A stretch of DNA of 64,000 nucleotides, from the NCBI GenBank assembly GCA_949317995.1, contig OX439039.1, forward strand, positions 17,289,282-17,353,281, read 5' to 3'. Below the pieces are notes generated by a model. That model saw only the letters and a program-made list of their open reading frames with translations. It was not told the origin of the DNA and searched no databases. Source of the stretch: Acholoe squamosa (taxonomy: Eukaryota; Annelida; Polychaeta; Phyllodocida; Polynoidae). Position numbers and translations under genes: made by a program. Positions 42,511 to 55,115 of this stretch are shown in pieces (within the stretch, counting starts at the first letter, position 1; each line of letters begins with the position of its first letter).

Positions 42511-44287
42511 TGTCAAGTATATAAGCCTTAATTATATTTCCAACCCATGAGAAAGTGTTGGAGAATGTCATCATTTCACTCCTTTTCCACTCAACTAGCC
42601 ACAATCCTGGGATGGTGTTCAAAGTCTGCCCCACACGGTAGACACGTGTAAGGAGAGTGGTTAGATGGAGGCTAGGCAGTGATCGGGAACTGTATGGGGA
42701 GTGAGTCCTGGTGGTGTTGTGAGGTGTGGACATGAATTAAACATGTAAATGAAGATGTATGAGGTTTACAAGCTGACAGACACAGGGACCACAACATCAA
42801 GGAGGACCAGACCACACACACACACATATATATATATGATGAAATTGAAAATATTTTTGGAACCAGTATCGTACTAACATAAATTTCCTGGTGCAACTAT
42901 TGTTGATTCTTGCACATTTAATCTGGTCCCCCATTACTTTGTATTTAGATTTTCGGGGACTGAGAGTGGTCAGTTATCAATTCGTAGGTAGGATATTTTT
43001 GCTCACCCTCCCTATAATCCCTTGTGCCAAACCCCTCTGTATTAACGTGTGGTGACCTCTCATTAGTTTGTATAATAGTCTACTAGTTTTGGCTGCTCTC
43101 ATCTTGTCAGAGCATCCCTCACAGAGCAACCATGGCAATCCAGAGTAGAGAAGCCTAGTTTGAATTAATCAGAAGGTATTAGATAACAAATCAATGCAAA
43201 ATTAGATAATGTCACCTACCTCTGCCTTTAATATGGATATTCCCTGTGTCCTTGCCAATAAGGTGATACTGATTATGCCAGGCTTGTAGACCCACAGCCA
43301 AGTTAAAAGTATCAAGCTTTATGGGAAAGCCAATAATGGTAATGCAATGACAAATCGATATTCGCAAAATGAGGTAGGCATCCTCAATGTGTACAGTGTG
43401 GGGACCTCTTGATATTGCCTTTCTGTCTAATTTATAATAGATGTCTAAGAACAAAAGGGGTTTCTAATGCATATTTATATCAGATACTGCCATTTAATTA
43501 ATGTTTCTGATGTACTCGAATTTATACCATGGGCCTTTTACAGAGTTCAATTTCACAAGTTTTGGTGAGACTGACAAGGATGTAATCTCAATTTTAATGA
43601 AGTTGGATAATTAGATGATAATTAGAAACCTGTTTTGTAAATGCAATCCCTGCCATGAAAGAGTTCTAATGTTCCCGCGAAAGGCGTGCGAAACGCCACA
43701 TTAAAATTGAGGTTTTTGACATAATTCTGCAATCAATGGACAATAATGTCAAGGGGAGTTGGATGTTGCAAAACCCCTCTGAGGAATTGAAGTTGGAAAT
43801 GCCATGAAAAAAATGTCCTTTCACTCTTACTATTAATTTCTAGAATTAATGCAAGTCACATTTTCACATTTACTTGACATATATATTTAAATTTTTCTTG
43901 AGTTGACACAAAAGGTTTGCTTGTATAATCCTGTCCAAATTCCAATGGAAAATCAATATAGTTTAGAGTAAAAAAAGAATCATCCTTGAGGTCTTGAAAT
44001 GGCTTTCTCACATCCTTGGAGATATGATATAAATTTGAGCCTCGAGAATCAATGAGATAGAATCAATGAACCTGTACCCCTGTTAACATTAGGCCCTGTA
44101 AATGTAAAAAGTCTTACACTGGGTTGATGCATCAGGAAAACAATAGGCATGAACTGGTAGCGAGCATGGGATGTTAGAGGGTTATGGTTTGATTGCTATA
44201 CTGGGCCAACTATTACATTCCTCATTGAGGAAATTAGGTCCAATAGCACATTGTTAGTGGTCAAATCATTAGTGTGTGGTTAGGGGA
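42511..44287. other. Non-coding stretch, no gene recognised
   Basis: A (CA)n(TA)n microsatellite lies at 42815-42838. The part 43440-44100 is AT-rich with several TTAAT/ATTAA words and no repeat signature. Confidence 0.4.
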
Positions 44288-44574
44288 TGATCATTTTTTA
44301 ACAACAATGGGGGAGGGCCTAGTCAGTTTGAGGGGGAGGGGGTCAGATAAATTTTTCAACCAGGGCCCGAGGGGGTCAAAATAATTTTATCTGTTTTAAT
44401 CGAAAAAGCCTGTGCGTTACTATAGGTTAAAAGGGCACATTCGGACATGATTTTTGGCCCTTGGGGGTAGGGGGATAAAAAAATTGACCCCTCGAGGGGG
44501 GGGCCAGAATTTTGTCCATGCCTCCATGTGCAAACCCACCAGCCCTACCCCCTGTGTTGTAAAAAAAATGATCA
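44288..44574. mobile_element. MITE, 287 bp, TGATCATTTTTT ends
   Basis: The left end TGATCATTTTTTAACAACA and the inverted right end TGATCATTTTTTTTACAACA match closely, followed on both sides by G-rich AGGGGG/GGGGGAGGGC stretches. The middle is a G-rich and A/T-rich patchwork without coding capacity. TTAA or TA target duplication not resolved. Confidence 0.65.
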
Positions 44575-46353
44575 CTCTCTAGATAGATTTGGTTTGGTTG
44601 GTACTGAGATCTGAACTCATATCCTATAGAAATGTCTTCTGTTTTCTCAATATTTCAGTGATCTCTTTTCACTTCTCATGAACAGTCTACAATAGATACA
44701 ACTCAACTTGCAGTTGCCCGGACCCATCACTTTCTCCCCTGTCTGTCCTATCAGTGGGAGACGACTGACCTTCTCATGGTGACGCATATTTGAAGGAAAC
44801 TCAGTATCTCAGGGTTTAGAAATGTTTCTTTGCAGATTTACGTTCTGACTTTTTACTTTACCTGCATTGTTTCACATACCATGAAATGTTTGAATCAGGT
44901 TATACCGATATACCTTTAGCATGTTTTCTTTCATCTTGAAGTAGCCAGTAGTGAGTACTCGCAATAGTTCAGTTGTGTTTACCCATAGCTTCAAGTCCTG
45001 GTTTACAGCTATTGAAATGTTCAAAGGTCAGCCCCCAGGTGTTAAGGCATAAAGAATGTAGTTAGAAATGTCTTCTCAGAGTTCTGATTTTCTAGCTCTT
45101 TCAGGGCTGCAAGATATCTTAACATGTTATTTCCTGGTCACTGCAACGCTGGCGAGTCAATTCCCCAGCGCTGCTGACGTGCATCAGACCTTTTTTTTTA
45201 AATGCATCAATCCTGGGCCTGGTGAGGGTAATCATCATGGCTGCATTCGTGCATATTGACAAACAATGACCATGATGCATTCCTGCACAATGAGGGCTGA
45301 AAGGGTTCCAATGGTATGTGTTCAGTTCCCCTGAATTATTAACAATGTCTGTTGCGCCTGGAAATGTTTATCTCAGCACCTTTGTTTCATTTTCGTCTTC
45401 TCTCTGTTTCCCCTGGGAGCAGCTGAGGCAATCTAACATTGTCCATGGGGTAATGCATTCTGATCCCGAGCTATCCTCGTGAAAAAGGTCTCTGATGAGA
45501 TCAGGAAACACGGCAAAGGACTCACCTTCCAGGCATTGTCTTAATTTAGGAGTAATAGGGTTATCTGACCTGAAACATTCATCCTTCAAATTTCTAGATT
45601 CATCAGCTCTGTATTACCAGTAAAAACTCTTAGCCACCTTGTGTTTCGTAACAGAATAGAGGTAATGTTACACCAACAGCCCTGGATGAGCTGCTCATTG
45701 TGGCCCTCTTAATGTCAGAGGTACAAACTGGTGTGAATGTCTACTTGGAATGGGGCTTCTTACCCTTTAGGCCTTTCAGGACTGCATAGTGCGTTAATGA
45801 GCTATGTATTATACTCATTTGTTTGCTTACATGCATTGTCGGTGAGTAACTCGCCAGGCTCCATATACTTGTCTCTTCTGGGAGGGTCATACAGTGCTCA
45901 GCCATCGATACACTGGTTCCTGCATCATACATCAGACAACTAGCCCTACAGGGAAGCAAGAAACCTCCACTTTTAATTTTCATTTGCCTTTATTGTCTCA
46001 ATTGCTCATCAATCCTGTGTCAACAAGTAACTTGCCAAGGCGGCTCCATGCACTGTGTTCAACATTAGAGGGTTGATATCAGAGATAGCTGGTCTCCAGA
46101 GGCTGGTTTGTATTTGAGACTCAATGCTTATCTTACGGTAAACCTACATAACTCAAGCTCAATCTTAACCCTGCTGACGCCCATGCCCCTAACCTCTAGA
46201 CATGGAGTAACGTCTCTGTCGGTGCAAACTGTGTGAAGGCTGTGAAGGCCATGTTATGTCTTCCTGTTACAAAACATCAAAACCTGTTTCCTTTTTCTAA
46301 AAGGTCAGCATGCCCAGATTAGACAGCCCGCAGCAGGCAAATAAAAACCTCTT
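44575..46353. other. Non-coding stretch with dispersed GGGCTGCA/GATGCAT words
   Basis: CTTTCAGGGCTGCAAG (about 45101), CATGATGCATTCCTG (about 45270) and ACCCTTTAGGCCTTTCAGGA (about 45762) belong to a recurrent motif family also seen at 1.5, 46.4, 50.9 and 57.8 kb. Frames at 45368-45589 and 45741-45983 show no domain. Confidence 0.4.
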
Positions 46354-46663
46354 AAGGGATTACAGGGCATGGCTTGAACCCTTCAAGGACCACCTCTTTT
46401 GTACTCATATTTAGTGCCCATTGGTCGTCATGATGCATCAATGCAGCCCTTTCTAGTCTACTCACCAGGGGTTTATTTATATGCATTATGCCAACCCTAA
46501 AGGATCCATGTAATATTGAAGGGTCATTAAGATGCACCGATGCAGTGCTGGTGAGTTGATACACCAGCACTGCACTGCATTAATGCTTTATCCTAATCAA
46601 AAAGAACTTGGACCTGGAGGCACCATGTGAGGACCTTAAAGGGTAAAGGGATTACAGGCCATG
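46354..46663. mobile_element. Candidate insertion flanked by 18-bp direct repeats
   Basis: AAGGGATTACAGGGCATG (46354-46371) recurs with one change at 46646-46663. Just inside lie ACCCTTCAAGGACC (from 46378) and, inverted, ACCCTTTAAGGTCC (46631-46644), giving terminal inverted repeats. In the middle a perfect 13-bp inverted repeat TGCAGTGCTGGTG/CACCAGCACTGCA (46541-46553, 46562-46574) has an 8-bp loop. The combination suggests a short element; its class is unknown. Confidence 0.5.
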
Positions 46664-49380
46664 CCCCGAGGTAGAGTTAGTACTAGCTGTTACACAGTCC
46701 TAGGCAGCTGGCAGGTTCTATGGAAAGCAAATCAAAAATTTTTGTTGCAAAACGTATACAACTATAGTTCTGCACTAGGATTGGAAAGATGGCTAGACTG
46801 GCAAGAACGATTTGTCATTATTGTTTATAAAGTACTGGGTACTCAAAGAAAAAGACACTAGTTATTTGTAATGCTATCAGTATCTTAATTCCATCACTAG
46901 CTCCTGAGAGGGCCAATTAGATGGCAGGTACGTCAGACATAATGGCCAGATTTTGCTAAAATGGACAGTTGTGTAAAAGCGCATAATTCCCTATTCTCCC
47001 GGGGATTAAATCCAAAATGATTTATGTAAAGAGAAAATATGAAACTAAACTTAATGTAAACATTGTTTCATTCGTTTGAGAGGAATTTACTCCATTCTTC
47101 CTTAAAGTTTGTTAAAGCGGCTTGCCATAGTCTGGTTGGAGGGGAGGGGGGCAGTGCAAGCTTTTGTGACAAACGCCCACAGATTAGGGCAATGAGTGGC
47201 ACCAAATGGGACAGAGAACACTTCTTTATATAATCCAATCGTGTTTGTTTTCCCAATGACTAGTGCTGCACCCTGGGGATAGATTAATGTAACTGTACAG
47301 TGGCCTGGGAAGGGGTAAAAAACAGCATATGAGTCAGTCTGTGAACGGGAGTGGTTATTAATTTGAGTTGTGTCAGTGCTTTTACCCCTAATGGATTCAA
47401 AAAGAGGTGTGGAGAGAGGATAAAACACCAAGGAGGTGAGTGGGTATGTGACTGTCATAGCAGATATATGGAGGTAAAGAGATGGGTTGGGGGAAGGACT
47501 AAATGTAAGTTAACAAGTACACCTTTCACTATCACTTACTGTAAAACCCTTCCCTCTCAGCCTCCACCCTTATGATATACATGTCATGTAGTTCCATCCA
47601 CCTGCCCAGCACCTGCCATAACTATCCATATTTTACTCACTAGTCACCAGGTTGTACCTGACTTCCTCCCACACTTTCACGTCTTCCAACACCCCTCCCT
47701 TGTCCCACTGCATTGGTATTGGTAAATTTGAAAATGGATCGAGGTCCAGTAAACAGCAACTGCTAGCGGAGGACCCTATGTCAGCCAGTCTTGTCTTGCA
47801 GATTGAAATATCATTCCAGAAATGTAAACCTTGCTTTAAAATTCTTTACCCCGAGCTTTCGGTTTTGTGTCACCCCTTTCATGCTCTTACTGCCTTTCTG
47901 CCACCCGGTATCATTACCAAATCGTTATCCTTTTTTTACAACCACGAGGTGTCGATAGGACTTAACAAGGGGCTAAGCGGCCCTAACGCGTGTAGGTACG
48001 AAACAAAACACGAAATGAGGAGCTTTAATGGCCACTCAGGGTGCAGATAATAATGCCACAGTGCGGTCTTGTAACACGGAAAGTGTTAATTTGGTGGTTG
48101 GACGTCACGCCAACCATGGAGTGTCAATCTGTGTTCACTGCCACATCCCCATGGATGCTCTGTGTCCCCTATTCCTGGATGCCATCCAGTGTATTTCTCC
48201 AGAGTCCGGTTACCATAGCGCCTGAACGTCTGTCCATTCCAATTATTAATGCCTTCCAGAGGGATAACCCACAAATCAGCGGGGTCAGGATCTAAACATT
48301 AATGAAGTTCAAAATTGCCTATTTCACTCAAAATATGTACCACGTGAGAAAAAATTGTTTAATTGAGACGAATGGAGGAGGGATGATAGAGGGAGGCGCG
48401 TCTAGCGCCCTAATCACACCTGTCTTTGGTGACTGAGGTGGGGAATGAAACCAATGATCGCTAGAAATAGGACCGTCCACCAAAAGACTCTATGTATTAC
48501 ATTTACAGCAATGGTAGATGATGTCTAACATCTAGACCGACTCCTCCCCAGGGCCATGCCCCTGACATGTTTGGCAGCTCACGAGATGGTTTGATCTGTC
48601 TGACCCTTCCTAATGATTTCTGCAGATCTCCAGTCTTAATGCCCAGACGCAATCTGGGCCCCCATGATATGCCAGTACCTACAAGGAATCGACTGTGGTC
48701 CCCTCTAACATAAAGCACATCTTCAAAGCGTACTATATATATTTAAAACATCAAAAGGACAGAATATTGAAGGCTTAAAGATGAGCGTCCTACTAAACAT
48801 CAAAGTATCTGAAAAGGGCATAACTCGGAGCAGTTCAAAATTTTTGCAAGAAAAACTGCCTCAAAAGGAGAGGGTTGGACTAAGGCTCTTCTAACTGATA
48901 AACGCCCTGGATCTTTCACAGGAATATCTTGAATCAATTATGGTATTTGAACGTACACTTTCCTTTTTAAACATTTGAAGGACACTGCATCAGGAATATA
49001 GACATTAATAAATGGATTGTACATGTCTTTGCACCACAGCAGACTACGCTGGGTCTGGGGGTCTGGTTCACAGAGTTCACATTTTGTAGGTCTCCATAAA
49101 AAGGTGATTATCTGCTGCTTCTTATTGATCCTATACTTAATACTACCTCCTCCCATCTTAGCATAACCCTGGGCATAACCCCCCGGGGGGGGGAGCAATG
49201 GGCCTCGGTTTGGGTATCAATTGTGGTTCTGACCCAGCGGGGCGGTGGCTGTCGATGCTTCAATGAGGAGAAAAAGGGGGGCTGTTGACGGAATTACATC
49301 TTGAGATTAGGGGGCTGTTAATACCTTTTATAACTTGTGTGGAAAGGAAGTAACTTGAATATTAGACTATGTAATCACTC
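46664..49380. other. Long non-coding stretch, no gene recognised
   Basis: Open frames at 47102-47458, 47652-48050 (132 codons) and 48041-48295 overlap on several frames with no domain. The part 47720-48300 is compositionally balanced and free of repeats that I recognise, so it could hold an exon or a regulatory region, but I cannot support either. Confidence 0.35.
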
Positions 49381-50124
49381 CAGGGACCTTTTTCTGTTTA
49401 TGCAAGGATTATTCAGACTGATTGGGATTATTTGACAATCATCTGACGATTATTTTGAAATCTCACGATTTTTCTTTTACAAGCCATTTCTAATAGCAAA
49501 ATCATGAGAATTTCTGAGAGGGAGCTTGAAACACAATCTCACGATTTTCCTTTTAGAAATGGCTAGTCGTGGAGGTTTGGAGATAATCATCAGATAATCT
49601 TTAAATAATCTAAGTCAATCCAAAGTAATCTAGACACGTTTTACTATTGAATCAATCATTTCACGATTATTGATTGTTTTTGTCACGATCATAGAATAGT
49701 CCCATTTAAAAAGAAACATGGACAAAATGAATAAATTTCAAATTAAATTCATGTTTGGCTATTAATGAAACACCTAGTAACGTTTTTTTTTTTTTAAAGA
49801 TAAACCAAATATTTAAAAAAAGTACTCCCTTACTTTTAGGTCAGAGGAAAAAGTAAACCCCCTTCTTCATCACTGTACAAAAAGACTTTAAAGTCATAGA
49901 TTAGTTATCAAAGATTATCTTGAATGCTCAATATTATCGTGAAAACCCTTTTAGAAATACAAAAAATCGTTTACTGCGGAGACTCTCCTTGATATCTTTT
50001 TTACTCTCCTTAAAATCATTTTTACGATTATACATAATCCCCTATCACGATTTTTAATATAGAAACACTTTTGCTATAAGACGTCGTGAAAAATAATCAT
50101 TCCTAAAACAGAAAAAGCCCCCAG
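49381..50124. mobile_element. Foldback element with ACGATTATT repeats, 744 bp
   Basis: The left end CAGGGACCTTTTTCTGTTT matches the inverse complement of 50106-50124 (CTGGGGGCTTTTTCTGTTT). Inside, a second inverted pair of about 70 bp (about 49405-49475 and 49562-49635) includes GATTATTTGACAATCATCTG, and AGCCATTTCTAA/TTAGAAATGGCT (about 49483 and 49552). TCACGATT words recur to 50110. There is no coding frame. Class unclear; the multiple nested palindromes fit a Foldback-type or hAT-related MITE. Confidence 0.6.
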
Positions 50125-50310
50125 GGCTGTGAAATTCCTTAAGATTATTGTCAAGGAACCTTAATGAACATGGAAGAGGGCCTCCAAAAGGGGGTCTATT
50201 ATCAGACTTCATCAAAAGGTGTAAAAATTGAGTTGTATTTTAAGAGGCTGTAAAATGGCCAAAAAGGGGGTTGTAGTTTCGCAGTTGGTACTACTAATCA
50301 CAGATTAAGT
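50125..50310. other. Non-coding, nothing recognised
   Basis: Short spacer. Confidence 0.4.
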
Positions 50311-50700
50311 GCGCACCCCCCCAGGGCCAATACCCCTTTCCATTTTAGCCACAAGCATGCTTGCTTCTCCACATCATCCTCTCTCCCCCACCACTCCTAC
50401 CCCTCCCTCCCCCTTTCCTACTCTCCTCCCATGCATATCTTCCCTTGCCCCCCCCTCCCTTTACCTGCCACACAGTGCCTTGCTGAATACCCCCCCCTCC
50501 CAATCTCTATTATGTCCACACGCCCACCCATTCCTCCTCCCTACCTCCCTTTCTTCCTGCATCTGTGGCTTCTTTACTTACTGACTCCTCCCTTCTATGC
50601 CCTCTTTTATCTCTTTTTACTGCCTCCCTTCTCTTTACTCCCTCACCTATCTCCCGTCAGTGCACCTCATGCCCTTAGTGCCCTCCCTTTCCTCTCACCC
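50311..50700 (+). repeat. C/T-rich low-complexity tract
   Basis: Pyrimidine-rich plus strand with runs such as CCTCCCTCCCCCTTTCC. Frames at 50309-50584 and 50431-50742 are compositional. Confidence 0.7.
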
Positions 50701-52083
50701 AGTGATATAGAATTGATCCCTTTCAGCTTCAGCAAACATTGATCCTAATACACCAGAGGATAGCATCCACACTCTAGTCTGCAGCTGCAGCTAATTCCAG
50801 GAAAGGCGATTGAAATTGAATAGATAGGATAGAGGCTTCATGACTCCAATGTACCGTTGGGTGCAGTCTGCTTTTTGTGTCTCCTTGTTAACCCCTCAAG
50901 GGCTGCCTAGTGCTTTATTGACTTGATGAATTAATATAACTCTGTTCCCCTTGGCTGCATTCCTGGTGTCAATCCTATGGGGCTGTTACACCCAAGGGTA
51001 GTATATGAAGCAGTGCTGGTGAGAGGTCTCAATGGTATCATGGCAACAGAGGAACATGAACCTCAGTTAAGGAGCTCTCAAAGGGACAGTCACTTGCTGT
51101 TGTCTGTATTGTTTGAGCTTAGTGTACGGAATGTATGCTCGGTCTGTGACAATAAATGTGCTTTACTGACTCGAAGGTTGCGAGGATTGCAATTATGACC
51201 AGTGATGACAGCAGGTCAATAGATTGGATTTTAATAGACACGGTTCACAAACAAAGTCTGCTATGCCAGTGCTTTTCAGGATATATACACTGAAATTAGT
51301 ATCCCTCAATCTGTCCATAGCACTACACCCCCTCCATAACTACAAATTTCCAACCATGTACACCATATATATTTAGCTTAACACTTCACAAGTATAATAT
51401 AGCACCCCAATGCAATACAACTCGCCTCAGCATGTATATGTTGTTGTTTCTTTCAGAGAGTGGTCATCCCTCTCCAAAATTATGACCCTCATTTCTCTGT
51501 AAAAAGTGTAAATGATGTTATTCTTGACATTTTTTTTTCAATGCTGATGATACCCGTGTGGTAAGAGATCTTCCTTCAGTTGCTGAGTCAGAATCAGTCA
51601 GAAGGCGTTCAAGACAGTGGACAGTAACTAGTAACCACCACCCCCCCCCCACACACACACACGTCTAGTGAGGTGACCCTCCAGGGGGTGGCGCCATTTG
51701 CCTTCTGGACATGTCTGTGTCCCGGCATCCAATTGGTGCTGAGTATCCCTTACGGACTGTAATCTTCTGCAGCTCGTCCCAGACTAGTACCATTGGCCTC
51801 TCTACAGCAACCTCCCATACTGTATCTCCACTGTCAGCCAACAAAGGGTCCTCATTGCATAGATCTACACAGTTTTCGAAACTCAAAACTATACACTGGG
51901 TACTCCATCCACCATTTTCATGATCTTAGTCAATCCTTGCAGCAATGGAACAGGTCGTGGAACGTGTCCCAATTGTTGTTCACCTGATTGCAGGACACCA
52001 GCTTGGGGAGTCTGGTGGTAGGGTTGATCATTGACTGAAGACATGATTCCCTGCTGTCAACCCTTTACAATTGTAACTATAAT
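50701..52083. other. Non-coding stretch, no gene recognised
   Basis: ACCCCTCAAGGGCTGCCTAG at about 50891 is another copy of the dispersed motif. A C-run and (CA)n lie at about 51640-51662. No gene. Confidence 0.4.
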
Positions 52084-52290
52084 ACATGAGCAGTGTGGGC
52101 TTCCCTAGCCCACTTAAAAGGGTCTATTTCTCATCTTTCCTATCCCCTCAGGATGTGTGTGGTGCACATATGTGCGGGCACTGACACATTCCCCTGTGAA
52201 ATTGTGTAATGTAGTTCTCGCCATGAATATGACCTTAGCTGTCGAAATGGCGTTAAACATCTATTACTCACTCACTCACATGAGCAGTGT
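52084..52290 (+). mobile_element. SINE copy 4 (181 bp), 13-bp TSD
   Basis: ACATGAGCAGTGT is repeated at 52084-52096 and 52278-52290. The body runs from GGGCTTCCCTAGCCCACTTA to (ACTC)n and is very similar to copy 3. The open frame at 52157-52390 is a shadow of the SINE and its flank. Confidence 0.95.
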
Positions 52291-52785
52291 ATATCTCACC
52301 TGCCTAAGCCCAAGCCATGGCAGATTGAAATACAAAGTGGCGGGGCTACCTGCAAGACTGTACGTTTCAGCAGCATGGGCTAAGGTATGAGTGGTGCAGC
52401 ACCAGACTCATTCACTCCCCATCAACTTCCCACACCTTCAGGGAACTAACCAATAGGAGAGCAGATAACAGACAGCCGTCAGGCCTTTTGATGACTTCCG
52501 GTAGCCGCTAGGAGACACCACCACAGAACAGAAATGAGTGAGATGACGTCATAGGTGGGAGACAATCATGTGGTGGGTGTTCAGTCTTTCTTTATTATCG
52601 CTCATTGGTAGCTATTGAGACTTTTACCCTATCATCACCCGAGCTATTGGAAGGTAAAGGTCAGTGCTGTGGTCTTAAGGGAATATTTAATGGAAGCAAT
52701 TCTTCTACAGAAAGAGTGAATTTTGTAACGGTTCTGTCAGCTTGTAGCACATGGGTGAAAAGTCTTTAGCTGAATGTACCAAAAT
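52291..52785. other. Non-coding, nothing recognised
   Basis: Spacer between SINE copy 4 and MITE copy C. Confidence 0.4.
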
Positions 52786-52968
52786 GGCCTGTTTAAGCAC
52801 CGGGGTCTCAAATCAGCACCAGTCTCAAATAATCACGGGGGCATAGGGGCATTTAAATTAATCTTAAGCACTAAAAGCAGTATTCAAACAAGCGCTTGTC
52901 TTGTATAAGCCCCGGGGGTAGAGCTGGATTTAAATCAATGAGGGCCTGGGTGCTTTAATGGGCCCCTA
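52786..52968. mobile_element. MITE, GC-motif family (copy C)
   Basis: Left end GGCCTGTTTAAGCACCGGGG, right end (inverted) GGCCCATTAAAGCACCCAGG, interior with two CTCAAAT words and TCTTGTATAAGCCCCGGGGG. Same layout and length as copy A (183 versus 180 bp). Confidence 0.65.
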
Positions 52969-55024
52969 CAGTATGTGCTGGGAGCTTTGCAAATGTGATG
53001 CTCATCAAGACGTATCATATTGGTACATATCAGCTGAATAGTGCATAATGGCATTGTAGGCCTACCGTTAAATAGTCAATATGCAATAGTGTAGCTCTGG
53101 CCAGTTCTGTCCTGCTGCACCATTCTGAACCTAAGATGTTGATCCACAATTGAATGGTCACCACGAGTAGTGTTGGCGAGCCTACTAGCCAAAACTACAT
53201 CGGCACATGGCATCAAAGGGAAGCAAATCTGAAGGCTACCTTTTGTGACTTCTAGTGATGACCTCATTCTACGCAGGTTCAACCCAATATGGAGAGTACC
53301 ACTAAGCCTCAGGGCCACTGCACTTGGTGTCTGGCATTGCAGTGCAACTAGGTCAGGAAGCACCAGCTCTAAACGTATGTTAACTAGCTGGTACTGAGAC
53401 TGATACTCTATTGGGTGATTAGAGTTGTTGGTAGTGCATGTTTTTGCACATTACAGTGGACAAATATATGTTGAACTGAATTGCCTTTCTTGCATACCGA
53501 AATGAGAAAGAGGCAGTCCCAGACCATTGTACCCTATTATCACGCATCTATACGTTTGTAGATGCTGGTGACTGGCAACCACTCACAGTGTCCATGCATC
53601 AGTATGACTTCACTGGGTTGATACTCCATTGAATTTTTGGTATGCTGCATGAATGCAGCCTCGGGAAGTAGACTCACAATTGTCAAACATCATGGTAACA
53701 ACATTAGTTTTTTAATTAATGGGCATGATGCATCAAACCAGCGTACGGCACTTAAAGGAATAGAGAAGCAAATCTTCAGAACTATGTTAACCTATCTAGG
53801 CATCTAGACAGTGCCCTGTAATATGGGTGTGTAAATGAACATGTAAACCTCGAGAAAATAGCTCATGCCTTCAGGCAGGGTGAACCAATATGGTCTGAAA
53901 GCACAATTGACTTCTTGAAGTAGGTGGACGGGCAGGTGTGGAGCAGGCCTACTATTTGAAGCTACCTTGGGAAAAGGGAGCGATGATCAGACAGCAAAGG
54001 CGAGAGATACACACAGCGACAGACGCCGACCAAACAAATGAGACACATGAACATAGATAGGGCCAGCATGACACAAGGAGACAGAAAAGAAGAGAAATTT
54101 ACCCTACAGGAGGCAAGAACAGAGAAGAACTGAACGAGCCAAGAAAAACTAAAGTAAAGAAAATAAGAAGGAAAGAACAAACAAAAAAGGAGAGAAAAAG
54201 GTAATAGTTAAATGAGGAAAATTGCAAAATGAACTGAGAGAGAAAGAGACAGAGAGACAGTAGAAGGTAGTGAGACATGGACTGATTGCTGCTGGGTAAG
54301 ACACAATCAATGCTAATGGAATGAGATGCTGAAGGAGCATCTTCTCGAGTTACCAAACTAACCACCAAGGTGATCCCAAGCCCACTTAATTAGAACCTAC
54401 ACTTCTTGGTAGGGCGAGCACATGATAATTGCGCACTGAGTATATATTGGGTATCTTGTGGCTTCTGTTAAGATATCAGAAACTAGTGGGTAATCTATAG
54501 GGTGGTGATATAGACCACTAAAATATGGCAGGGAATTATAAAAGTCAGAGCAAGCTCCATTAACATTGAGGCATTTATTGTGGTATCTGCAGAGAGCGAT
54601 TTACAGCCCAGGTCATACCTGTAGATGGGCCGTGCAGTGCTGAAATGTCCACTTTCTATCACAGCGGATGGATGCAAGTCTACTCTACAGCTGCATTGCT
54701 GTATCGTGCTGGCCCCTCCGCAGAATCTGTTGAGATGTTATTTCTTCTTTGCTTCATGGTGGAAACTTTACCCCCCCCCCTCCCACCTCCCTCCAAATCT
54801 CATCTCATGCTCTCACATTAGCAATCTGAGAAGGGAAGCCACTAGAATGGATCCTGAGGGGAAGCCACTAATTCAGGTCCAGTTCTCAGGAGTTACACAA
54901 TACTAATGGCTTCATCAGCCGTCAGACGCAGTGCGCATGTCTGAAAGGTGGTCAGCGGATGTGGTTGTCAGGGAGCGATAATGGTGGAGGGGTGAAGGTA
55001 GGTCACTCAGTACTGACCTCTATA
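52969..55024. other. Non-coding stretch, no gene recognised
   Basis: A purine-rich part at 54040-54260 (AGAAAGAGACAGAGAGACAG and similar) explains the Ser/Phe/Leu-rich minus-strand frames at 53962-54368. A C-run lies at 54772-54782. The frame 53076-53363 (-) has no domain. Confidence 0.4.
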
Positions 55025-55115
55025 GGTGGGCGATATAAAGAAAACTGAACACACTGGTGGGCGATATCAAGGAAACTGATCACAGGTGGGCGATATAATA
55101 GAAGCTAAGCACACA
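55025..55115 (+). repeat. Tandem repeat, three units of about 30 bp
   Basis: GGTGGGCGATAT starts at 55025, 55056 and 55085, each followed by (A/C)AAG(A/G)AAACTGA-like sequence and CACA. Confidence 0.85.

Noticed and set aside
52157-52390. Frame sharing a peptide with 13917-14324
   Set aside because: The shared part is the SINE read on one strand; the frames are not homologous genes.
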